From assembly GCA_002428805.1 (NCBI GenBank), contig DIXX01000087.1, forward strand, positions 1 through 14,330: 14,330 nucleotides of DNA, in the 5' to 3' direction. This DNA is from Cetobacterium sp. UBA6069 (GTDB taxonomy: Bacteria > Fusobacteriota > Fusobacteriia > Fusobacteriales > Fusobacteriaceae). A program made the translations under genes and the position numbers. The notes beneath the pieces are model-generated. The model did not search any database. It saw only the letters and a program-made list of their open reading frames with translations, and was not told the origin of the DNA. Of the stretch, positions 5,387 through 13,464 are shown one piece after another; within the stretch, counting starts at the first letter, position 1, and every line of letters begins with the position of its first letter.

Positions 5387-7036
5387 ATGAAAATAGGAAA
5401 GGTAACACTTGTTGTATCCATGCTTTTTTCACAAATGGTTTTTGGAGCAAACTTATTAAAAAATTCATCTTTTGAAAAACCATTATCATCAGTTGTTCCA
5501 AATAATATGGGGGTTGTAAATACAGAAAATTCATGGATTAAATATGAAAATTCTAGTGGAGAAGGGAGTGTAGAAATAGTAAATGGGGATTTGATAGCTA
5601 TTTCTAAAAATACAAAAGCCCCAGCGTACGGATTACAAGTTATACAAGCTCCATTAAAATTAGAAGCTGGAGGAATATACAAATTAAAATTTAAAGCTGA
5701 TACAGATAAAAAAACACAGCTTACAGTCAAAATAGGATCTGATGGGGAAAGAAGTTATTATGGATATTGGGAAAAAGAGATTGTAGTTTCTCCAAATCAA
5801 AAAGAATATGTATTTGATTTTGAAATGCTTGCAGAAGAGGATGAAAAAGCAAGATTTGAATTTTGGTTTACAAAAACGAATGAAAAGATAAAAATGAGCG
5901 AAGTAAGTTTAGAAAAAATAGGAACAATTGATTTAAATAGAATGATAAATTTAGCTAAATTTCAAGTTCAACATAAATATACAGTAACAGGAAAAGGAGA
6001 AAATATTTTAACAGCCAAGGATATAGACTTTATAAAAAAATTAAAATCAGAAAAAGAGTTTGTAAAAACTATGGTTTTAGAGGAGGATTCAGATTATTTA
6101 GTTAAAATAAGTGGAAATATTTCAGCTGACGAAAAATACCTTATTTCTATTGAAAATGGGAAAACATTTGAACTAAACAGAGATAATAAAGAATGTTTAT
6201 TAAAAAATACAGGAGAATCAACAAATACAGGAAAAATAATTATAAAGAAAATTGGTAATAAACAAAATTTGAATGAAATTAGAATAGAAAAATATTTTGG
6301 AGATTTAATTTGGAATGAAGAGTTTGATTATGAAGGGCTTCCAAAAGACAGTGATTGGGGATATGATGTTGGCGGAAATGGCTGGGGAAATGCAGAGCTT
6401 CAGTATTATACGGAAAAAAATCCAGATAACGCTTATGTAGAGGATGGGAAATTAACGATAACAGCTTGGAACGAAGCTTATGAAAATAACGAATATACAT
6501 CAGCAAGACTTGTAACAAGAGGAAAAAAAGATTTTTTATACGGAAGAATAGAAGTAAAAGCTAAATTACCTCAAGGTCTTGGAACTTGGCCAGCAATTTG
6601 GTTAATGCCTACCGATTCAGTATATGGAGATTGGCCAAAAAGTGGAGAAATTGACATAATGGAACATGTAGGATTTGATCAAAATAGAATACATGGAACT
6701 GTTCATACAGAAAAATATTATTGGAAAAATTCAAACCAAAAAAGTGGTCAAATAGAAGGAGAGAAAGTATCTGATGTTTTTCATACTTATTCATTAGAAT
6801 GGACTCCAAAAGTGATAAAGGTTTATTTTGATAATATTTTATATTTCACTTACCAAAATGAAAATGCAGGAAAAGATGCTTGGCCATTTGATCAAAAGTT
6901 CTATTTAATTTTAAATATAGCAGTAGGAGGAGCTTGGGGAGGACAACAAGGAGTGGATTCAGAAGTATTCCCACAACAGTTTGAGATAGATTCGATAAAA
7001 GTATATGATTTAGGATTTAAGGGGGGTAAAAAATAA
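5387..7036 (+). CDS. Secreted GH16 endo-beta-1,3-glucanase (laminarinase) with N-terminal carbohydrate-binding module
   Basis: A 549-residue enzyme predicted to cut beta-1,3-glucans such as laminarin internally. Residues 1-21 are a signal peptide ending VFGA. About 22-180 resembles a CBM4/9-type jelly-roll module (begins NLLKNSSFEKP; later GIYKLKFKADTDKK). About 181-305 is a lysine-rich beta region I cannot assign. About 307-543 is the GH16 domain: WNEEFDYEG, GNGWGNAELQYYT, YGRIEVKAKLPQGLGTWPAIWLMP. The active site GEIDIME gives E421 (nucleophile), D423 and E426 (acid/base). The ExDxxE spacing is the laminarinase type; lichenases have ExDxE. No lipobox or anchor is seen, so it is periplasmic or released. 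The ribosome site GGAGGAGAAGG precedes the ATG, and the stop overlaps the porin start as TAATG. First gene of the operon; mixed-linkage glucan activity is an alternative. Confidence 0.93.
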   Translation: MKIGKVTLVVSMLFSQMVFGANLLKNSSFEKPLSSVVPNNMGVVNTENSWIKYENSSGEGSVEIVNGDLIAISKNTKAPAYGLQVIQAPLKLEAGGIYKLKFKADTDKKTQLTVKIGSDGERSYYGYWEKEIVVSPNQKEYVFDFEMLAEEDEKARFEFWFTKTNEKIKMSEVSLEKIGTIDLNRMINLAKFQVQHKYTVTGKGENILTAKDIDFIKKLKSEKEFVKTMVLEEDSDYLVKISGNISADEKYLISIENGKTFELNRDNKECLLKNTGESTNTGKIIIKKIGNKQNLNEIRIEKYFGDLIWNEEFDYEGLPKDSDWGYDVGGNGWGNAELQYYTEKNPDNAYVEDGKLTITAWNEAYENNEYTSARLVTRGKKDFLYGRIEVKAKLPQGLGTWPAIWLMPTDSVYGDWPKSGEIDIMEHVGFDQNRIHGTVHTEKYYWKNSNQKSGQIEGEKVSDVFHTYSLEWTPKVIKVYFDNILYFTYQNENAGKDAWPFDQKFYLILNIAVGGAWGGQQGVDSEVFPQQFEIDSIKVYDLGFKGGKK

Positions 7037-8559
7037 TGAAAAAATTTGTATTGTTAAGTTTATTATGTACATTAGCACTTCAAGCTTCAGCTGAAGGAGA
7101 GAAATTAAGTTTAGATCAAAGGATTGAAAAGTTAGAACAAATTATTGAAAATCAAAATAAAGAATTGAATAAACAAAAATTAAATATAAAGAAAAATGAA
7201 AAAAAATTAAGTTTAAGTACTCAAGCAAAACCTAAAACTGAAGATGATCAACTTCAATTCCACGGATATCTTAGAACTGGTGCAGAAGGGAATATGAAAA
7301 ATGGAAATAAAAATAGTTACAGTAAAAATAAAGAGTATGTTGGAAGATGGGGAAATGAGTACGACACAAACTTCAACATTAATTTATCTAAAAAATTCAC
7401 TCAAAGTAATGGAGCTTGGACAAAACTAGCTGTTCAACTTGAAAGTTGGAGTGATAATTATGATAATAGCGTAGGAGATAGTAGTAAAATCGATCTTACT
7501 GAATTATATGTTGAGATGGGAAATGTTCCTATGTTTTCAGGAGCATTTAAAGACTCTACAATTATAGCGGGTAAGAAAAAATGGGATGATCAGCAGGTTG
7601 AAGTTTTAGATTATTATTATCAAGATGTTAATGGAACTGGACTAGGTATTGAAAAAATTAAACTGTGGGATGGAGATTTGAGTTTAAGTTACATTTCGAA
7701 TGATTTTAAGGATGGAGAAGTAGCTGAAAGAGATAAAAGGGATAAAAAAATATCCGAGGATATTAGAGCTTATAAAGCTAAATACACTTATAAAGATATA
7801 GCTGGAGAGATTATGTATGCCCATGCGACTGATAATGCAGATATAAAGGAAGTAACAGATAATGATGATTATAAAAGTGCAACAGTAACAAAGAGAGAAG
7901 CAGCTGATGATGGTTTATATTTAGGACTTTATTATCAACCAAATAACTTCTTTGGTTTTGAGGGGAAAGGTCAACATTATTTACAATATTCAACAGGTTT
8001 ATTGGCAGGAGAGGGAATTGGAAAAATTGATACTGATTTTAATAAAAGAGCAGCTGATGATGCGGTAACATATCAGTTAGGTTTAGGAGGAACAGTTAAG
8101 CTTGGAAAAAGAACTCATATGCTTGTAAGTTATAGAAGTCTTCGTGCTGAAAATATTGAAGCGAGAAAATACGATTCATATGCTTATAATTATCCAGGTG
8201 CTGATGGAACGGTTTATGATAGAACAGAGTTTCAAAATTCTTGGAGAGTAAATAAATTAGAATCAGATGCATTGGTTTTAAGACCTATCTACTATGTAAA
8301 TCAGAATTTAGATTTATGGATAGAAGCTGGTATAGGGCGTAGAGATGCAGAAGCATATAACGGAAATACTGAAGATCATAAATTTTATAAAATTTCAGCA
8401 GGACCTCAATTAAAATATTATGTTGGAAGTGCAGAAACATCATTGAGATTATTTGTAACTTACATAGGAGATGAGACGAAAAAAACTGATAATAATGTTA
8501 AGTTGAGCTCAACAGTTGAAGATGTAATTACTGGTTTCCAAGTTTCTGCGTGGTGGTAA
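7036..8559 (+). CDS. LamB-like outer-membrane carbohydrate porin
   Basis: A 507-residue outer-membrane beta-barrel expected to pass oligosaccharides released by GH16. Residues 1-19 are a signal peptide (ending ASA). About 25-60 is a heptad-rich coiled coil (LDQRIEKLEQIIENQNKEL), like the N-terminal extensions of ScrY and BglH. The barrel starts with FHGYLRTGAEG and continues GRWGNEYDTNFNINLSKKF and DYYYQDVNGTGLGIEKI, which line up by eye with maltoporin phrases (FHGY.RSG, GNE.DTY.EL, DFYYWDISG.G.G.E). It ends GFQVSAWW; maltoporins also end in Trp-Trp, and the C-terminal aromatic is the barrel-assembly signal. TAATG coupling to GH16 ties the two together. The sugar specificity (beta-glucan oligosaccharide) is inferred from context. 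Functionally it resembles the enterobacterial beta-glucoside porin BglH. Confidence 0.88.
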   Translation: MKKFVLLSLLCTLALQASAEGEKLSLDQRIEKLEQIIENQNKELNKQKLNIKKNEKKLSLSTQAKPKTEDDQLQFHGYLRTGAEGNMKNGNKNSYSKNKEYVGRWGNEYDTNFNINLSKKFTQSNGAWTKLAVQLESWSDNYDNSVGDSSKIDLTELYVEMGNVPMFSGAFKDSTIIAGKKKWDDQQVEVLDYYYQDVNGTGLGIEKIKLWDGDLSLSYISNDFKDGEVAERDKRDKKISEDIRAYKAKYTYKDIAGEIMYAHATDNADIKEVTDNDDYKSATVTKREAADDGLYLGLYYQPNNFFGFEGKGQHYLQYSTGLLAGEGIGKIDTDFNKRAADDAVTYQLGLGGTVKLGKRTHMLVSYRSLRAENIEARKYDSYAYNYPGADGTVYDRTEFQNSWRVNKLESDALVLRPIYYVNQNLDLWIEAGIGRRDAEAYNGNTEDHKFYKISAGPQLKYYVGSAETSLRLFVTYIGDETKKTDNNVKLSSTVEDVITGFQVSAWW

Positions 8560-8564
8560 AAAAC

Positions 8565-8593
8565 TTGACAAGATAAAAAAAAAGAGCTAACAT
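8565..8593 (+). promoter_or_regulatory. Possible internal promoter ahead of the LacI regulator
   Basis: A perfect TTGACA (8565-8570) lies five bases after the porin stop, with a 17-base spacer and a weak -10 TAACAT (8588-8593). It could keep a basal supply of regulator and kinase when operator 1 is repressed. The -10 matches only four of six consensus bases. Confidence 0.45.
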
Positions 8594-8618
8594 CAATTGT
8601 ATAAAGATAAAAAATGAG

Positions 8619-9611
8619 GTGAGTCTTATAAAAATTGATGATATAGCTAAACTAGCAGGATATTCAAAAGCTACTGTGTCTAAAGTAATAAATAATTATC
8701 CTGGAATCCCTGAATCAACTCGTCAAAAAATATTGAAGGTTATAAAAAAATATGAGTTTGAGCCGAATATTCAAGCTAGAAATTTAGCAGGGAAAAAAGA
8801 AAAAGTTATCGGAATATTTATATTTGATAAAGGTGGATTAGGAAGTTATTTTTTCCAATATATCATTGCACTAATAATAGAGAAAGCTGAAGAAAAAGAT
8901 GTAAAAGTTTTAATTTCTCTTATAAAAACAGAGAAACAAAAAGTAAGAATAAAACAGTTAATAGATAATGGAACAGTTCAAGGTGCAATTGTAATAGGAG
9001 CGACTTTAAATGAACCTGAATTAGAAAATATAATTCAAGATGAGTATAAGCTAGTAATATTTGATTACAAAGCAGAAAGTAATTCAAAGAATGTATTTTT
9101 TATTAATTCAAATAATTATGAGGGTGGTAAATTAGCTGCTAAATATTTATTAGAAAAGAATTTAAAAACGATCTATCATTTTACAGGACAAGAAAATAAA
9201 TTACCTAGTGTACAAAGAAAAGAAGGTTTTTTAGATGAAATTGATGGCAATGGTGTTATATGTAAAGTTTTAAAAGGTGAATTTCAACTTGATATAGCGA
9301 AGAATATATTTAATCAAATTATAAAAAATGGAGAAATTCCAGAAGGAATATTTTGTGCAAATGATGAGATGGCAATAGGGTGTCTAGAAGCTTTAGCGGA
9401 TAATGGTATAAATTATAAAAATATTAAATTAATCGGATTTGATAACAACCAAATTTCAAGTTTATATAGACCAAGAATCACAACAATAGGTTGTAATCTA
9501 GATAAAATGGCAGAAAAAGCTGTAGAAGCAATTTTAGAGTTGATAGAAGGAGGCTCTATAAAGAAAAATGTATATAATGGAGAATTAAAATTATATGAAA
9601 GAGAAACTTAG
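8619..9611 (+). CDS. LacI-family transcriptional regulator of the beta-glucan locus
   Basis: A 330-residue repressor. The N-terminal helix-turn-helix is IDDIAKLAGYSKATVSKVINN (split around residue 16; recognition helix about 16-25). The hinge helix PNIQARNLAGKKE (49-61) carries L56, the residue that intercalates at the central CpG of LacI-family operators, matching the CG-centred sites at 5332 and 9633. The remainder is the periplasmic-binding-protein-like effector domain (IFCANDEMAIGCLEAL; KLIGFDNNQ). The effector is probably a beta-glucoside or its phosphate; this is inference. The start is unusual: GTG at 8619 gives a normal N-terminus (MSLIKIDD) but has no ribosome site before it. GAGGTGAG (8617-8624) overlaps it and would better serve the ATA or ATT codons at 8628 or 8634. 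Confidence 0.9.
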   Translation: MSLIKIDDIAKLAGYSKATVSKVINNYPGIPESTRQKILKVIKKYEFEPNIQARNLAGKKEKVIGIFIFDKGGLGSYFFQYIIALIIEKAEEKDVKVLISLIKTEKQKVRIKQLIDNGTVQGAIVIGATLNEPELENIIQDEYKLVIFDYKAESNSKNVFFINSNNYEGGKLAAKYLLEKNLKTIYHFTGQENKLPSVQRKEGFLDEIDGNGVICKVLKGEFQLDIAKNIFNQIIKNGEIPEGIFCANDEMAIGCLEALADNGINYKNIKLIGFDNNQISSLYRPRITTIGCNLDKMAEKAVEAILELIEGGSIKKNVYNGELKLYERET

Positions 9612-9623
9612 TTTCTCTTTCAT
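9595..9623 (+). repeat. Perfect hairpin across the lacI-type gene stop codon
   Basis: The arms ATGAAAGAGAAAC (9595-9607) and GTTTCTCTTTCAT (9611-9623) pair over 13 bases around TTA. The stop codon TAG (9609-9611) sits in the loop and the first stem base. The tail is TTTAAAG, not a T run, so this is a poor intrinsic terminator. It may attenuate read-through, guard the 3' end or mark a processing point before the kinase gene. Confidence 0.7.
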
Positions 9624-9632
9624 TTAAAGAAA

Positions 9633-9654
9633 TTTAGGAAAGCGGTTTCCAAAA
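9633..9654. promoter_or_regulatory. LacI-family operator 2
   Basis: The core GGAAAGCGGTTTCC (9637-9650) is an almost perfect CG-centred palindrome with flank TTTA on the left and AAAA on the right. It matches operator 1 at 12 of 14 core bases. It lies between the lacI-type gene and the kinase, directly before the kinase ribosome site (GGAG, 9657-9660). No good promoter is visible next to it, so it may act as a roadblock or a looping partner of operator 1, 4.3 kb away. Confidence 0.8.
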
Positions 9655-9665
9655 AAGGAGAAAAG

Positions 9666-10568
9666 ATGTACTTAAGTTTTGATGTTGGTGGAACAAAAAC
9701 AAAATATTCTTTAATTGATAAAAATGGTAAAATTTTAGAAAGTGGTAATTTTTTAACAGAAGACAATAAAAAAATTATATTTTCAAATATAGAAGAGATT
9801 GTCAAAGAATTTCAAAAAAAACGTTACTCAATAGAAGGATTGGCATTTAGTATGCCTGGAGTAATAGATGTAAAAAAAGGGTACATGATAACTGGAGGAG
9901 CACTACACGATTTATATAATTTTGCCTTTAAAGAGGAGTTAGAAAAATATCTTGGAATTCCTGTTGAATTAGAAAATGATGTAAATTGTGTAGCTCTAGC
10001 AGAAAAGTGGCTTGGGAATGCTAAAGAATGTCAAAATTTTATTTGTTTAACAGTAGGAACAGGAGTTGGAGGAGCTATATATATTGATGGAAAAATGGTA
10101 AGAGGCTCAAAATATGCTGCTGGTGAATTCGGCTTTATGATAACGGATAGAAGAGAAAATTATGAAGAAGCTAGTTTGAGTATGTCTGGAAGTGTAAGAG
10201 GAGGATTAATACAAGCCTATTCAAAAAGAAAAGGAGTTAATTGGAAGGAAATAACAGGAGAAAGAATATTTGAATTAGCTCAACTTGGAGATATAGTTGC
10301 TATAGAAATAATAGAAGAGTTTTATAATTCTTTAGCGTATTCTATTTATAACTTGGCTGTTAGCTTAAATCCTGAAAAAATACTTATAGGTGGAGAAATA
10401 ACTAAAAGAGAAGATTTTATAGAAAAAATAGAAAAAAAAATCCAAATTATAAAAAAAGATGTATGTCCTTTAGAGATGCCAGAAATACAAAGATGTAAAT
10501 TTTTAAATGATTCTGGCAAAATAGGAGCTGTATATAATTTTATTTTAAATACAACAGAAACAATATAA
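9666..10568 (+). CDS. ROK-family sugar kinase (glucokinase or beta-glucoside kinase)
   Basis: A 300-residue cytoplasmic ATP-dependent sugar kinase. The N-terminal phosphate loop is DVGGTKTK (6-13). ENDVN (103-107) includes the catalytic base D105. TVGTGVGGAIYIDGK is the second phosphate-binding loop. The ROK zinc site is not typical: the usual ExGH is GEFGFM (153-158) with Phe for His, and the CxCGxxGCxE cysteine motif is absent. Such kinases occur next to PTS beta-glucoside genes, and BglK-type cellobiose kinases belong to ROK. Here the enzyme could phosphorylate free glucose left after GH1 action, or unphosphorylated disaccharide. There is no helix-turn-helix, so it is not a NagC/XylR-type regulator. 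GGAG lies five bases before the ATG; the next gene follows after 15 bases. Confidence 0.88.
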   Translation: MYLSFDVGGTKTKYSLIDKNGKILESGNFLTEDNKKIIFSNIEEIVKEFQKKRYSIEGLAFSMPGVIDVKKGYMITGGALHDLYNFAFKEELEKYLGIPVELENDVNCVALAEKWLGNAKECQNFICLTVGTGVGGAIYIDGKMVRGSKYAAGEFGFMITDRRENYEEASLSMSGSVRGGLIQAYSKRKGVNWKEITGERIFELAQLGDIVAIEIIEEFYNSLAYSIYNLAVSLNPEKILIGGEITKREDFIEKIEKKIQIIKKDVCPLEMPEIQRCKFLNDSGKIGAVYNFILNTTETI

Positions 10569-10583
10569 ACATGAGGGGGAAAT

Positions 10584-11903
10584 ATGAGTATATTTGAAAA
10601 ATTCAATACATTTTTAGAAGAGAAATTTATGCCTGTAGCTGCTAAAATAGGAAATCAAAAGCATTTACAAGCGATAAGAGACGGATTGATTTTATCTATG
10701 CCACTTACAATAGCTGGTTCTATATTTATGATTCTAGCTTTTTTACCAATGCCTGGATATTATGAATTTATGTCAAATTTATTTGGAGAGGCTTGGATGG
10801 AGAAGGTGTTATATCCTGTAAGGGCAACATTTGACATAATGTCAATATTTGCTTGTATTGGTATATCTTATAGACTAGCAGAGAAAAATAAAATAGATTG
10901 TCTTTCATCTATAGCACTTGCTCTTATGACTTTTATGATTCTTACACCTTATAAGGTTTCGTTTATGAATACAACTGTAGATGCTATTCCTTTAGTTTAT
11001 ACAGGAAGTGCGGGACTTTTTGGAGCAATAATTTCATCTCTTATTTCTGTAGAGGTGTACACATGGTTTATAAAAAAGAATATAGTAATTAAAATGCCAG
11101 AAAATGTACCACCAGCAGTTGCAAGATCTTTTATTGCATTAATACCAACATTAGCTTTAATGCTAGGGACTTTAGGAATTCGTTTGATTTTAGAAGTTAC
11201 AAATTTCCAAAATGTTCATGAATTATTAAAAGTAACGTTAACTACTCCACTAAAATTTTTAGTAGGAAGTTGGTGGGGATTAGCTATAATAATTGCTATT
11301 ATACAACTATTCTGGATAGCAGGACTTCATGGTTCTACAATTATACTGGGAACAATTGGACCTGTTCTTGGATTGTTAGGAGATCAAAATAGACTTGCGT
11401 ATGAAGCAGGAAAAGAAATCCCAAATATATTAGGAGGCCCATTCTTCGATATCTTTATAAGTCTTGGAGGAGGAGGAGGAACCTTTGCCTTAGCCTTCTT
11501 ATTAGCTTTTGTTTCTAAAAGTAAACAACTTAAAGAGGTTGGGAAAATTTCGGTTGGGGCAGCTTGTTTCAATATAAATGAACCAATTATATTTGGATTA
11601 CCAATTGTAATGAATCCATATTTAATAATACCATTTTTTATAACACCTATTTTAACTGGGCTTATAGGGTATTTCTCTATAGCTTTTGGATTTTTACCGA
11701 AGTTACCTGGAATTTCAATTCCATGGACAACACCACCTTTAATAAGTGGATATTTAGCTTCAATAGGTTCATTTAGATATGTTATTTTACAAATTTTATT
11801 AATACTTATAGGAATGGTAATATATTTACCGTTTTTTAAAGCGTTTGACAATAAAATGTTAGAAGAAGAAAGTATAATTGAAGGAGAGGGAGAATATGCA
11901 TAA
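10584..11903 (+). CDS. PTS cellobiose/beta-glucoside-type enzyme IIC
   Basis: A 439-residue inner-membrane sugar channel of the lactose/cellobiose PTS family (CelB/ChbC), with about ten hydrophobic segments. Hallmarks are IRDGLILSMPLTIAGS near the N-terminus, WIAGLHGS with H249, and NINEPIIFGLPIVMNP (330-345) with E333, the glutamate that contacts the sugar in ChbC structures. Length matches the family. GAGGGGG precedes the ATG. No IIA or IIB domain is fused; the partners are the divergent IIB and IIA genes at 4440-5118, the only ones in the window. It imports and 6-phosphorylates beta-linked disaccharides or short oligosaccharides, feeding the GH1 enzyme whose gene overlaps its end by 8 bases. 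Confidence 0.93.
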   Translation: MSIFEKFNTFLEEKFMPVAAKIGNQKHLQAIRDGLILSMPLTIAGSIFMILAFLPMPGYYEFMSNLFGEAWMEKVLYPVRATFDIMSIFACIGISYRLAEKNKIDCLSSIALALMTFMILTPYKVSFMNTTVDAIPLVYTGSAGLFGAIISSLISVEVYTWFIKKNIVIKMPENVPPAVARSFIALIPTLALMLGTLGIRLILEVTNFQNVHELLKVTLTTPLKFLVGSWWGLAIIIAIIQLFWIAGLHGSTIILGTIGPVLGLLGDQNRLAYEAGKEIPNILGGPFFDIFISLGGGGGTFALAFLLAFVSKSKQLKEVGKISVGAACFNINEPIIFGLPIVMNPYLIIPFFITPILTGLIGYFSIAFGFLPKLPGISIPWTTPPLISGYLASIGSFRYVILQILLILIGMVIYLPFFKAFDNKMLEEESIIEGEGEYA

Positions 11904-13326
11904 ATTTCCAAAAAATTTTTTATGGGGAAGTGCTTCTGCAGCTTATCAAGTAGAGGGAGCTTATAATGTAGATGGGAAGGGTATGTCTAACTGGGATAAT
12001 TTTGTAAGAATACCCGGAAAAACTTTTAAAGGAACAAATGGTGATGTTGCAGTTGATCACTATTACAGATACAAAGAGGACATAGCCTTAATGGCAGAAA
12101 TGGGATTAAAAACATATAGATTTTCTATCGCTTGGACAAGAATATTTCCAAATGGAAATGGAGAAGTAAATCCAAAAGGGATAGAATTTTATAAAAATAT
12201 AATCGATGAATGTTTAAAATATGGTATAGAACCCATGGTTACTATTTTTCATTGGGATTTACCTCAAAGTTTAATAGATCAATATGGTGGATTTGAAAAT
12301 GAAAAAATAGTTAATGATTTTGTAAACTATGCAAAGGTATTATTTGAAAATTTTGGTAAAAGTGTAAAATATTGGATAACTTTAAACGAACAGAATATTT
12401 TTACATCTTTAGGGTGGTTAACAGCTCAGCATCCGCCAGGAAAATTTGATGATCAGAAAATGTTTTATCAAGTAAATCATTACGCTTTTTTAGCACATGC
12501 AAAAGCGGTATTAGCATATCGTGAAATGGGATTTGAAGGTATGATAGGAGCAAGTTTTGCATATACTCCGAGCTATGCTTTAGATTGTAACCCAGATAAT
12601 GCAATTTCAAAATTAAATTATGATGATTTAAAAAACTATTGGTGGTTAGATGTTTATGCTTATGGAGAATATCCAATAGTAGCGATGAAATATCTAGAAA
12701 GGAAAGGTATAGCTCCAATAGTGAGTGATGAAGACAAAGAAATTTTGAAAAAAGCAGCAAAAGAGATAAACTTCATGGGAGTAAATTACTATCAAAGTTG
12801 TGTATGTGAATATAATTCTATAGACGGAGTTACACCATATGGAAGTATGAATACAACTGGGAAAAAAGGATCTGCTCAAGTAACAGGAACTCCAGGATTA
12901 TTTAAGAACCCTCAAAATCCATATTTGAAAACAACAGATTGGGATTGGACTATAGATCCTTTAGGATTGACATATTTATGTAGAGAAATAACAAGTAGAT
13001 ATAGATTACCTATTGTAATATCTGAAAACGGATTAGGAAGTTTCGATAAATTAGAAAGCGATAATTCGATTCATGATACATACAGAATTCATTATCTAAG
13101 AGAACATTTAAATGCTTTGGGTCAAGCAATTGAGGATGGCTGTACTGTACTTGCTTATTGTACTTGGTCTTTTACTGATTTATTGAGTTGGTTAAATGGT
13201 TATCAAAAAAGATATGGATTTGTTTATGTAGATAGAAACGAAGAAACAGGAAGTTTAAATAGATATAAGAAAGATAGTTACTACTGGTATAAAGATGTAA
13301 TAGATAGCAATGGAGAAAAAATATAA
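11896..13326 (+). CDS. GH1 6-phospho-beta-glucosidase
   Basis: A 476-residue cytoplasmic enzyme that cleaves 6-phospho-beta-glucosides into glucose 6-phosphate and a sugar. It begins KFPKNFLWGSASAAYQVEGA, the GH1 opening. The acid/base is E165 in TLNEQN and the nucleophile E377 in ISENG. In WSFTDLLSWLNGYQKRYG, S431, K438 and Y440 have the spacing of the phosphate-binding Ser-Lys-Tyr of LacG (428/435/437), and S431 replaces the Glu of non-phospho beta-glucosidases. This supports a phospho-substrate. I chose the ATG at 11896 rather than the in-frame TTG at 11878: AAGGAGAGGGAG lies just before it, and it overlaps the IIC stop by 8 bases. Last gene of the operon. Confidence 0.95.
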   Translation: MHKFPKNFLWGSASAAYQVEGAYNVDGKGMSNWDNFVRIPGKTFKGTNGDVAVDHYYRYKEDIALMAEMGLKTYRFSIAWTRIFPNGNGEVNPKGIEFYKNIIDECLKYGIEPMVTIFHWDLPQSLIDQYGGFENEKIVNDFVNYAKVLFENFGKSVKYWITLNEQNIFTSLGWLTAQHPPGKFDDQKMFYQVNHYAFLAHAKAVLAYREMGFEGMIGASFAYTPSYALDCNPDNAISKLNYDDLKNYWWLDVYAYGEYPIVAMKYLERKGIAPIVSDEDKEILKKAAKEINFMGVNYYQSCVCEYNSIDGVTPYGSMNTTGKKGSAQVTGTPGLFKNPQNPYLKTTDWDWTIDPLGLTYLCREITSRYRLPIVISENGLGSFDKLESDNSIHDTYRIHYLREHLNALGQAIEDGCTVLAYCTWSFTDLLSWLNGYQKRYGFVYVDRNEETGSLNRYKKDSYYWYKDVIDSNGEKI

Positions 13327-13353
13327 TTAAGTAATAGATATTAAATTTAAAAA

Positions 13354-13399
13354 CCACTTAAAAATCTTGCGTTAGTAAGTCTTTAAGTGGCTTTTTTTT
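13354..13399 (+). terminator. Terminator of the beta-glucan operon
   Basis: CCACTTAAA (13354-13362) pairs with TTTAAGTGG (13382-13390), with a 19-base partly self-complementary loop, followed by C and eight T. It lies 28 bases after the GH1 stop and closes the six-gene operon. Confidence 0.85.
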
Positions 13400-13420
13400 G
13401 CTTTAATTGTAATAAAATAG

Positions 13421-13449
13421 TTGACAAAGCTCTCTAATTGGTATAGAAT
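13421..13449 (+). promoter_or_regulatory. tRNA-Leu promoter
   Basis: Consensus TTGACA (13421-13426), a 17-base spacer and TAGAAT (13444-13449), ending 15 bases before the mature tRNA 5' end. Confidence 0.85.
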
Positions 13450-13464
13450 AGCTTTGTAACAAAA

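Noticed and set aside
11384..11911. Minus-strand 175-residue ORF
   Set aside because: It is fully antisense to the PTS IIC gene, which has clear family motifs, and has no start signal or recognisable domain.
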